Origin: a virus | Reading direction: 5' to 3' (one strand) | Virus record (IMG/VR): IMGVR_UViG_3300046170_000317 | Location: 1 to 35,024 of that record | DNA length: 35,024 nt | Part shown: piece by piece, positions 30,318 through 35,024 of the stretch | How the letters are laid out: each line of letters opens with the position of its first letter | How positions within the stretch are numbered: position 1 is the first letter of the stretch | The notes under the pieces: generated by a model | What the model was told of the DNA's origin: nothing | The model's database searches: none | The model's input: the letters and a program-made list of their open reading frames with translations, nothing else | Position numbers and translations under genes: made by a program

Positions 30318-31187
30318 ATGAAATTCCTATTTGCAGTGGTATTGATAGTGATGGTGGGCTGCACATCTCTCGAGAAGCAGCAGTCGAACGAACAGGCTCA
30401 GATCAACATGGTCAAGGTGCAGCGAGAGGCCAGAGAGCGAGAAGAAAAGGTTGAGGCTCAAGAGAAGGCGGCTCTCTATGAGGCCATCGCCAAGATCGCA
30501 GCCACCAACCCAGAGCATTCACCCGCAGCTCTGGTGGCTCTCACAGCGATCTCTATGCAGGCTGACGACGAAGACGGTGAATCAGAGATGCCGATGGTCG
30601 GGTTACGCGATAAGCCGAATGAAGCGCTCTATGGACGCAGGCACTGGCTCCGACGGTAGGCAGTTTGGTCAACGGTCTGGGTGTCGCTATGGTGGGCGCA
30701 TCGGTTGCCAAGAATAACAGCGACAACAATGCGAGGGTGCAGATCGCAGATGGTGAGACCAATGCAGCCATTGTGGGCAGCATCGCCGACCTCGGTGTCG
30801 CAGCTGTGGGGTGCAGGAGGTGTCGACGTCGGGGGCGATTATCTGTATGTCCAAGACTCGGGTGTCATCGATCAGTCATCGAACACGACCGACTCATACA
30901 ACACCATTTCAACTTCGGACAGCAGCTCGAACGTGGCTTACACCGCGAGCGACAACGCATTCATCAACGCAGGGATCGCAGACTATACCGACTACATCAT
31001 CGATTATGAGGGCAGCAATATGTCGCTGGCTGAGTTGATCGCAGCGCTCGATGCTGCAGGGGCTGCTTACTCGATCGATCTCGATGGCACGACGGTTGCC
31101 ACTTCAGAAGGTGATGGAGACAGTGATCCCGTTTCAATCTCATGTGATTCCCCGCAATTCTCTCCAGCACCACCCGAGTGCAGCTGA
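30318..31187 (+). pseudogene. Lipoprotein gene with two compensating frame changes
   Basis: The first frame (30318-30659) starts with a signal MKFLFAVVLIVMVGCTS whose cysteine fits a lipobox, then a charged coiled coil (QAQINMVKVQREAREREEKV). At GCG CTC (30624-30629) convincing sequence continues one frame back as ALWTQALAPTVGSLVNGLGV and DNNARVQIADGETNAAIVGS. At GTGGGGTG (30806-30813) it moves +1 to GAGGVDVGGDYLYVQDSGVI and an acidic, Ser/Asp/Thr-rich C-terminal region ending PQFSPAPPECS. One base missing and one extra base would account for everything, giving a protein of about 289 residues. It follows the tail genes and could be a virion-exit or cell-surface protein; I cannot name a family. 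The region after the first stop also has a second frame open to 31009. Confidence 0.6.
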
Positions 31188-31318
31188 TGGAAGACGACGA
31201 GTATGAACTGGTCGAGCGATTGGTCGAGGCGTTGGAGCGGATAGCCGCCAGCCTCGAGCATATCCAGCAGTCGCAGAAGCAAGTCGAGAAACGGGCCAGA
31301 AAAAAAATTTCGGCCTAA
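31187..31318 (+). CDS. 43-residue coiled-coil protein
   Basis: A short frame whose ATG overlaps the stop of the lipoprotein frame (TGATG). The sequence starts MEDDEYELVERLVEALERIA and ends with a basic KRARKKISA. Heptad-like spacing of Leu, Val, Ile suggests an oligomerising helix. No family recognised. Coupled start, charge layout (acidic then basic) and codon use support it as real. Confidence 0.55.
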   Translation: MEDDEYELVERLVEALERIAASLEHIQQSQKQVEKRARKKISA

Positions 31319-31433
31319 CAACCATGCGGTTGCAGCTCGACGAATCGCGGTTTCGCTCCCCGGCAGGCCGCATAGAATCTATGTCAAGAAATATTTCATC
31401 GGGCTGAGAGCAAGTAACGGCGTAGGCGATTCC

Positions 31434-31464
31434 GCTGAAACCGTTGATATCAGGGCGTTTCAGC
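31434..31464 (+). terminator. Inverted repeat, possible terminator or operator
   Basis: Perfect 8-bp arms GCTGAAAC and GTTTCAGC with a 15-base spacer, followed by CATTTTC. It is placed to end upstream transcription just before the promoter at 31483. The weak U-tract leaves an operator role open. Confidence 0.45.
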
Positions 31465-31482
31465 CATTTTCAAAAAGCCGAA

Positions 31483-31491
31483 TGGTATAAT
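31483..31491 (+). promoter_or_regulatory. Extended -10 promoter
   Basis: TGGTATAAT is a perfect extended -10 (TGN-TATAAT). No good -35 hexamer is present at 16-18 bases, which is normal for this promoter class. It would start a leader of about 155 bases before the gene at 31655. Confidence 0.6.
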
Positions 31492-31574
31492 GGGTACATG
31501 AAGTCGGGATCACACCGACGCGCGTGGCCCAGCGACCCGCGAGGTTCATTAACAGAGTAGACGAAAGAGAAGAT

Positions 31575-31635
31575 GCTCCAACGGGGAGGCTAGTCCCCGT
31601 GGAGCTGCCAACCTAACCTCACCCCGCGAGGGGTG
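31575..31635 (+). ncRNA. Structured 5' leader: two hairpins
   Basis: Hairpin 1 (31575-31605): GCTCCA then CGGGGA pair with TCCCCG then TGGAGC, one bulged A and a 6-base loop. Hairpin 2 (31620-31635): CACCCC-GCGA-GGGGTG, a 6-bp stem capped by a GNRA tetraloop, ending one base before the shared TTCGACAGGAGA ribosome site. The layout suggests translational control or RNA stabilisation. I do not recognise a known riboswitch class. Confidence 0.5.
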
Positions 31636-31647
31636 TTCGACAGGAGA
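31636..31647 (+). promoter_or_regulatory. Shared early-gene leader / ribosome site
   Basis: TTCGACAGGAGA before the ATG at 31655; the only + strand copy of the five. Confidence 0.6.
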
Positions 31648-31654
31648 TTGACTA

Positions 31655-32077
31655 ATGAAGTCTATCACTATCAAAGGTCCGGTCACATACCGGAAGGTCG
31701 TCAACCGGGGTTTCACTCCGGTCTGGTACAAAACCAATCATGGCAGCATAGCCGCTTACATCATCACTCGCGGACGCAAGTGGATGAAGATCGGTCTCTC
31801 TGACGGCAGGACTCGCAGAGTCAAGCTGACAGAAGAGCGCTACATGACTGAGTGGGCTCAACCGCTCGGGAGGTGTCGCATGAAGACCCCGCCAGATGGT
31901 TCCCACACCTTCCATATTCATGACGCAGCAGGCTTTCGGCTCGCTACGATCACCTTCAACAACTACGGCGCGAACTACGCACGGCAGCAAGCGCTCGAAG
32001 TTGCAAGGGCAATCGATGGAGCGACATCGATCAGCCTCCCGACGGAGGATGACGGATGGAAGAATATCGACAGCTGA
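31655..32077 (+). CDS. Hypothetical basic protein
   Basis: 140 residues, monocistronic between the extended -10 promoter and a strong terminator. The N-terminal part is basic and beta-like (MKSITIKGPVTYRKVVNRGF, ITRGRKWMKIGLSDGRTRRV). The C-terminal part (SHTFHIHDAAGFRLATITF, then NYARQQALEVARAIDGA) looks like a separate small alpha/beta domain. No family recognised. Own promoter, structured leader and own terminator set it apart from the late operon, suggesting expression at another stage, perhaps in lysogeny or early infection. Confidence 0.75.
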   Translation: MKSITIKGPVTYRKVVNRGFTPVWYKTNHGSIAAYIITRGRKWMKIGLSDGRTRRVKLTEERYMTEWAQPLGRCRMKTPPDGSHTFHIHDAAGFRLATITFNNYGANYARQQALEVARAIDGATSISLPTEDDGWKNIDS

Positions 32078-32084
32078 AAAAAAG

Positions 32085-32111
32085 AACCCCGCTCATGGCG
32101 GGGTTTTTTTT
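32085..32111 (+). terminator. Strong rho-independent terminator
   Basis: AACCCCGC-TCATG-GCGGGGTT followed by a run of T. An A-tract lies just before the stem, so it probably works in both directions, separating this gene from the convergent minus-strand group. Confidence 0.9.
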
Positions 32112-32126
32112 GGTCAGTGGTTGGGG

Positions 32127-32354
32127 TCAGTGCAGGTCTCGATCCCATTCGTCCAGCTCTTCGCGGAGGCTCTGATAATAGGCTTTGTCTTTCAGCATCT
32201 CGACCCACATCGATCGCGCCTCGGCGTACCGCTGCCGCAGCTGAGACAGCTCTGCATATGCGTGATCCTCTCGGGTCCAGACTTTGTCAGAGGGACGGAA
32301 CTCGTCGTTGCACTCGTCACGTCCCATCACAATCCATCGGTCTTGATAGCTCAT
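32127..32354 (-). CDS. Hypothetical charged helical protein
   Basis: 75 residues, last gene of the integrase group. N-terminal strand pair (DRWIVMGRDECNDEFRP) then a long charged helix (AYAELSQLRQRYAEARSMWV). No family recognised. Its start overlaps the stop of the zinc-binding gene upstream (TGATG), and the bidirectional terminator follows. Confidence 0.65.
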   Translation of the reverse strand: MSYQDRWIVMGRDECNDEFRPSDKVWTREDHAYAELSQLRQRYAEARSMWVEMLKDKAYYQSLREELDEWDRDLH

Positions 32355-32578
32355 CAGTCTTCTCCCAGTTCGCAGCGGATGCAGTCGATGTCGTACTCGG
32401 TATACAGGACACCGTGACGGCAGCGGTCAGGCCAGCCGTCGTGATGCTTGTCTTGGCAGGTGCCGCACACCAGCGTGGAGCCGTGGACCGAGGTCGAGCC
32501 GCAGCGCAGCTCGATGGTTCTGGGGATGAACTCCCCGTCTCGGTAGTAGGTCTGGCTGACCTTGTTTTCGCATCTCAT
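32354..32578 (-). CDS. Small cysteine-rich (zinc-ribbon-like) protein
   Basis: 74 residues from ATG 32578, with AAGGAG nine bases upstream; the open frame extends further into the integrase gene but that part is not real. It contains seven cysteines including LVCGTCQD and IDCIRCE, plus a His-rich middle (DKHHDGWPDRCRHG), consistent with one or two zinc-binding knuckles. It follows the integrase by 12 bases. It might be a small DNA-binding factor for integration or excision, but nothing specific supports that. Confidence 0.65.
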   Translation of the reverse strand: MRCENKVSQTYYRDGEFIPRTIELRCGSTSVHGSTLVCGTCQDKHHDGWPDRCRHGVLYTEYDIDCIRCELGED

Positions 32579-32589
32579 GATCGATCTCC

Positions 32590-33651
32590 TTATCGTTGAG
32601 CCATGATTCGTTTGATGTCGTCTTCGTCCGAGTGAACATACTTGTCCAGCATTGCGAGGGTCTTGTGACCGCTGAACTTCTGCAGGTCCACGTTCGAGAA
32701 ACCCTTGCGAGCCATCTGGCTGATCGCCGTGTGACGGACCCAATGCGTACCGGCATCCTCGAGGCCGACTGCCTTCTTTACTGCCTTGAGCTGATTGCTG
32801 ATCGAGCAAGGCTTGCCGTTTTGACCGGCGAAGAGGTATGGGTTCTCGCCTCGAGGGATGTCCCGCATACGCCGCAGAAGGTCGCCATACTCGTCAGGGT
32901 CGATGTATGCGAACCTGATCTCACGGTTCCCATCGACGTCGGTGTCTTTGCCTTCGATGCGCAGCAGCCCCGGTGTGCCATTCCAATCGAGGTCAGTCAG
33001 CTTCAAGCGACGCAACTCCGCGCGACGTATGCCAGTGACAAAGATCAGCATCAGGATGAGCGGCAGATTCCAAAGGTTGTACTCGGTCTCGCTGGCTCCC
33101 GCTGCTCGACGTTCGGCTTCTGCATAGATCACGTCAAAGTCTGACTGCTGCATTTCCCTATTCGCCTTTCGTGGCTCCTGCCATCGAGGGCAGTCTTGAA
33201 CAGGGTTCCGCATCAGCCACTGGTTCGGTGCTTTGGTGAAGTGAGTGCAGACAGCGGAGAGGGTGCCGCGTTTGCGGTTCTTCGTCGCTCCGGTGTTCTT
33301 CTGTGGGGCAAGAACCGAATGCACCTTGTTGCCGGTGAGGTCTTCCATGCGGACTTCGCCAACTTCTCGCTGCCACTCCTGCAGTCGATTGAGAGTCTGC
33401 TTCTGACTCTCTTCTGCCCGAGTAGGCAAGACGGTCTTGATGAACAGGTCGATCGCTTCTCCGACCGTGTGCCGCTCATACCCCAGCGTCGGGACCAGCG
33501 CCAAGACTGTCAGCTCTCGCTGCTTCGCTTCTGCCCAAATCCTCGCATCCGACTTCTTCTCGAATGACTTGGATACCCGTTTCATGCCGGGGACTTTTAC
33601 TCGCGCGCGGAACGGCTTGGCGCGATCGTTCTTCTCAATGTGAATAGCCAT
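32590..33651 (-). CDS. int: Tyrosine integrase
   Basis: 353 residues, full length. The N-terminal ~60 residues (FRARVKVPGMKRVSKSFEKK) are an arm-binding-type domain, followed by a core-binding helical domain (TVGEAIDLFIKTVLP, about 62-160). The catalytic domain shows R209 in TGIRRAEL, H303 and R306 in THWVRHT, H329 in SGHKT and nucleophile Y338 in MLDKYVH. It would recombine the phage site near 34445-34502 with a tRNA-Ser gene of the host. It has the shared TTCGACAGGAGA leader, and two small genes lie upstream in the same direction. Confidence 0.96.
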   Translation of the reverse strand: MAIHIEKNDRAKPFRARVKVPGMKRVSKSFEKKSDARIWAEAKQRELTVLALVPTLGYERHTVGEAIDLFIKTVLPTRAEESQKQTLNRLQEWQREVGEVRMEDLTGNKVHSVLAPQKNTGATKNRKRGTLSAVCTHFTKAPNQWLMRNPVQDCPRWQEPRKANREMQQSDFDVIYAEAERRAAGASETEYNLWNLPLILMLIFVTGIRRAELRRLKLTDLDWNGTPGLLRIEGKDTDVDGNREIRFAYIDPDEYGDLLRRMRDIPRGENPYLFAGQNGKPCSISNQLKAVKKAVGLEDAGTHWVRHTAISQMARKGFSNVDLQKFSGHKTLAMLDKYVHSDEDDIKRIMAQR

Positions 33652-33657
33652 TATGAA

Positions 33658-33669
33658 TCTCCTGTCGAA
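33658..33669 (-). promoter_or_regulatory. Shared early-gene leader / ribosome site
   Basis: TTCGACAGGAGA on the complement, before the integrase ATG at 33651. Confidence 0.6.
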
Positions 33670-33990
33670 TCAGTGAGTGGTGCGCAGCGTGATGCCGCCA
33701 CCGGGGAAGTCTTTGCGGATCTGTCGGTCTAACTCGATACCAGCTGCCCGACGGAATGCGTCAGGTGCGACTGAGTAGGACCGATCGCCTTTGCGGTCGT
33801 AGACGGTCAGCGCGACATCGAGGTCAGAGTCGATGAACTGGTGACACTGACGGTTGGCGAAAGTGATGGCTTTGTCCATCTGCCCGAAGTAACGGATGCC
33901 GACGTAGTTGTCGGACTCGTCGTAGCAGATGCACGTCCAGCCACACTTGTGCGGGTTGTACTGGACGGTGATGGAGTAGGGGAGGTTCAT
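33670..33990 (-). CDS. Hypothetical small protein upstream of integrase
   Basis: 106 residues of alpha/beta character (NLPYSITVQYNPHKCGWTCI, RYFGQMDKAITFANRQCHQF, DVALTVYDRKGDRSYSV). No family recognised. It resembles in layout the small alpha/beta proteins of the antisense cassette. ATGA overlap with the gene before it. Confidence 0.7.
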   Translation of the reverse strand: MNLPYSITVQYNPHKCGWTCICYDESDNYVGIRYFGQMDKAITFANRQCHQFIDSDLDVALTVYDRKGDRSYSVAPDAFRRAAGIELDRQIRKDFPGGGITLRTTH

Positions 33991-34328
33991 GATCGCGCCT
34001 CCCGCAGTCGGTCAACGTGTCGCTGACACTCCGCTTCAGTAGCAAAGACAAACTGGTTGCCTCTGCCAAACTGATCTTTGGCACCGGCCTTGATGACGAT
34101 GCCTTCGACGGGGTAGTAGCTCTTCACCTCGCCGGTCACAAAGTCAGCTCGCTGCATTAGCGGTTTCATCTTGCCACCGGTCACGCAGACGAATCGCTCA
34201 ATGCAAGTCTCATTGACGTATCGGACCGCAATCCAAACGTGGTCGCCTTTGCTCACTGAGGTCAACGCGCCTTCGGGCAGCGCGTCTTCCTGCTGGTACT
34301 TGTGCTTGCTGTAGTCGTACTCAATCAT
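33987..34328 (-). CDS. Hypothetical protein, first gene of the integrase group
   Basis: 113 residues from ATG 34328, which has the shared leader TTCGACAGGAGA; the longer open frame to 34439 reaches towards the att site and is not likely translated. A beta-rich protein (GALTSVSKGDHVWIAVRYVN, IERFVCVTGGKMKPLM, VEGIVIKAGAKDQFGRG) with a final helix (EAECQRHVDRLREA). It could be a directionality factor by position next to attP, but size and sequence give no direct support. Confidence 0.7.
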   Translation of the reverse strand: MIEYDYSKHKYQQEDALPEGALTSVSKGDHVWIAVRYVNETCIERFVCVTGGKMKPLMQRADFVTGEVKSYYPVEGIVIKAGAKDQFGRGNQFVFATEAECQRHVDRLREARS

Positions 34329-34334
34329 CGTGTC

Positions 34335-34346
34335 TCTCCTGTCGAA
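34335..34346 (-). promoter_or_regulatory. Shared early-gene leader / ribosome site
   Basis: TTCGACAGGAGA on the complement, before the ATG at 34328. Confidence 0.6.
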
Positions 34347-34353
34347 TAGGTTG

Positions 34354-34374
34354 GTGGCCCACAAGTGGCCCACA
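34354..34374. repeat. Arm-type repeat pair, integrase side of att
   Basis: GTGGCCCACA at 34354-34363 and 34365-34374, 11 bases apart (one helical turn). The same pair occurs on the other side of the core at 34616-34636. Probable integrase arm-binding sites. Confidence 0.65.
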
Positions 34375-34415
34375 TCCGAAGGATACACCCAGAATGTTAC
34401 GTTTGCGATACCTAA

Positions 34416-34437
34416 GAAAAAGCCTGACGAATCAGGC
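34416..34437 (-). terminator. tRNA-distal terminator carried with att core
   Basis: On the complement: GCCTGA-TTCG-TCAGGC followed by TTTTTC, immediately downstream of the tRNA-Ser 3' end. It would preserve termination of the tRNA transcript after integration. Confidence 0.7.
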
Positions 34438-34444
34438 ATTTAGA

Positions 34445-34502
34445 TGGCGGTGGGCGAAGGATTCGAACCTTCGGACCGTTTCCGGTCAACGGTTTTCAAG
34501 AC
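34445..34502 (-). other. attP: Phage attachment core (attP): 3' part of tRNA-Ser(UGA)
   Basis: On the complement this reads as the anticodon loop CTTGAAA, a long variable arm typical of tRNA-Ser, T-arm GAAGG-TTCGAAT-CCTTC, acceptor strand GCCCACC, discriminator G and CCA. The 5' half (acceptor GGTGGGC and D-arm) is absent, and pairing breaks down in the 5' side of the anticodon stem. This is the usual crossover position for tRNA-targeting tyrosine integrases; integration would restore a complete tRNA. Confidence 0.85.
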
Positions 34503-34516
34503 GGCGAACCCACTTG

Positions 34517-34533
34517 GTACCACTCTTTGGTAC
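34517..34533. repeat. Short inverted repeat next to att core
   Basis: GTACCA-CTCTT-TGGTAC, perfect 6-bp arms, 15 bases outside the tRNA-like core. It could be a protein site in the recombination complex. Confidence 0.35.
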
Positions 34534-34615
34534 TCGTCAGATTCGTTGTTTTATGCGGTGTTCAGCGAGTCGACTCGGAAGATGATCCCATCTAAAGAGT
34601 GCAAATGAGTAGCGC

Positions 34616-34636
34616 GTGGCCCACAGATGGCCCACA
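34616..34636. repeat. Arm-type repeat pair, far side of att
   Basis: GTGGCCCACA at 34616-34625 and ATGGCCCACA at 34627-34636, again 11 bases apart. With the pair at 34354-34374 they bracket the core. Confidence 0.65.
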
Positions 34637-34658
34637 AAAAAGGCACCCGAAGGTGCCT
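34635..34658 (-). terminator. Rho-independent terminator after minus-strand gene
   Basis: On the complement: AGGCACC-TTCG-GGTGCCT followed by TTTTTT. Ends transcription of the gene at 34687-35004 before the att region. Confidence 0.9.
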
Positions 34659-34686
34659 CTCAAAGTTTGCAGCTTCTGGACAGAAA

Positions 34687-35004
34687 CTAAAAGTAATCAT
34701 CGTTTTCTGGTGTAGGCAGCAGAGTGTGATCGGTGTTGGTCGTCGACTCAAGACCCCAGCCAATCGCCATGCATTCGTTCATGATCGACTTCAGCGCTAC
34801 GGCTGACATCCGAGGCGCGAACTCGAACACGATGTCGACGATCTTCTGATCGCGGAACGAGGGACTCATTTCATCGAGATCCTCTTCGAGTACGGTGTGG
34901 GTGCGCAGCTCGGGATCGATCTGGTGAGCCTTGATGTTGAACCATTTGCTCAGAGTGAACACGACTTCATATGTGAAAGGCCAATCGCCATTGAGGTAAA
35001 GCAT
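34687..35004 (-). CDS. Hypothetical acidic protein, possibly 5'-partial
   Basis: 105 residues from the ATG at 35004. No in-frame stop precedes that ATG before the window edge, so the gene may begin outside. The sequence is acidic with alternating strands and helices (YEVVFTLSKWFNIKAHQIDP, TVLEEDLDEMSPSFRDQKIV, AVALKSIMNECMAIGWGLES) and an acidic terminus (PTPENDDYF). No family recognised. Because repeats of the integrase arm type lie between it and the att core, it is probably a phage gene rather than host DNA. Confidence 0.65.
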   Translation of the reverse strand: MLYLNGDWPFTYEVVFTLSKWFNIKAHQIDPELRTHTVLEEDLDEMSPSFRDQKIVDIVFEFAPRMSAVALKSIMNECMAIGWGLESTTNTDHTLLPTPENDDYF

Positions 35005-35024
35005 CAGAGCGCTCTCATGCCAAC

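Larger units (their letters stand above)
31319..31654 (+). other. Regulatory intergenic region
   Basis: 336 bases without a convincing gene. It contains a short palindrome CATAGA-A-TCTATG (31371-31383), an 8-bp inverted repeat (31434-31464), an extended -10 promoter (31483-31491), and a leader with two hairpins ahead of the gene at 31655. A 27-codon frame at 31324 was judged not to be a gene. Confidence 0.6.

Noticed and set aside
31324-31407. 27-codon frame in the regulatory gap
   Set aside because: No ribosome site, no coupling and no domain; it overlaps a palindrome.
31575-31635. Known riboswitch in the leader
   Set aside because: The two hairpins do not match any class I can recognise by conserved core bases.
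34445-34560. A complete tRNA-Ser gene on the minus strand
   Set aside because: Only the part from the anticodon loop to CCA is present. No GGTGGGC acceptor strand or D-arm precedes it, and the 5' anticodon stem does not pair well.
1-35024. Prophage-host boundary within the window
   Set aside because: Both arms of the attachment site appear to be phage sequence and no host-type genes are recognisable.

Overview
The window is most of the virion-assembly half plus the integration module of a temperate siphovirus (long non-contractile tail, HK97-type head) with roughly mid-50s percent GC. The host is probably a pseudomonadote. This rests on a CCA-encoding tRNA-Ser(UGA) attachment core and fibre domains of a kind seen in marine phages; both clues are weak and the genus cannot be named. 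No replication, repressor or endolysin gene is recognisable, so the genome continues beyond the window.

Layout on the + strand: small and large terminase (39-2002); a counter-transcribed cassette of five small genes (3131 down to 1954, minus strand) with its own promoter; a non-coding stretch with a parS-like palindrome (3208-3478); a frameshifted protease leader, prohead protease and major capsid protein (3479-5677); a terminator-like hairpin; a small lysine-rich protein; and the portal (6012-7322), unusually placed after the capsid gene. A large fibre block (7315-15371) follows, lying between portal and head-tail adaptor. It includes a collagen-like protein, a run of fibre segments separated by single-base frame changes, and an 862-residue protein built of about 500-bp repeat units. 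Neck and tail genes then run in order: adaptor, stopper, tail terminator, major tail protein, tail assembly chaperone pair, gp10-like protein, tape measure, three tail-tip genes, and a 1826-residue tail-tip/host-specificity protein (15368-27059). An S74-chaperone fibre, a glycine-rich adhesin and a fibre-assembly-type protein (27056-30248) close the late block.

The right end holds a frameshifted lipoprotein gene, a 43-residue coiled-coil protein, a structured leader with an extended -10 promoter driving a small basic protein (31655-32077), and a strong terminator. A minus-strand group of five genes includes a tyrosine integrase (32590-33651). The attachment site (about 34445-34502) is the 3' part of a tRNA-Ser(UGA) gene. 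Two pairs of direct repeats flank it on both sides, as expected for attP, so the sequence looks like an unintegrated phage genome rather than a prophage-host junction.

The features most worth a second look are nine points where coding potential jumps frame by one base (five of them inside 2.3 kb of fibre genes, three exactly at a stop codon), the fibre block at the head-neck position, the antisense cassette with its parS-like neighbour, and a 12-base leader shared by the non-structural genes.
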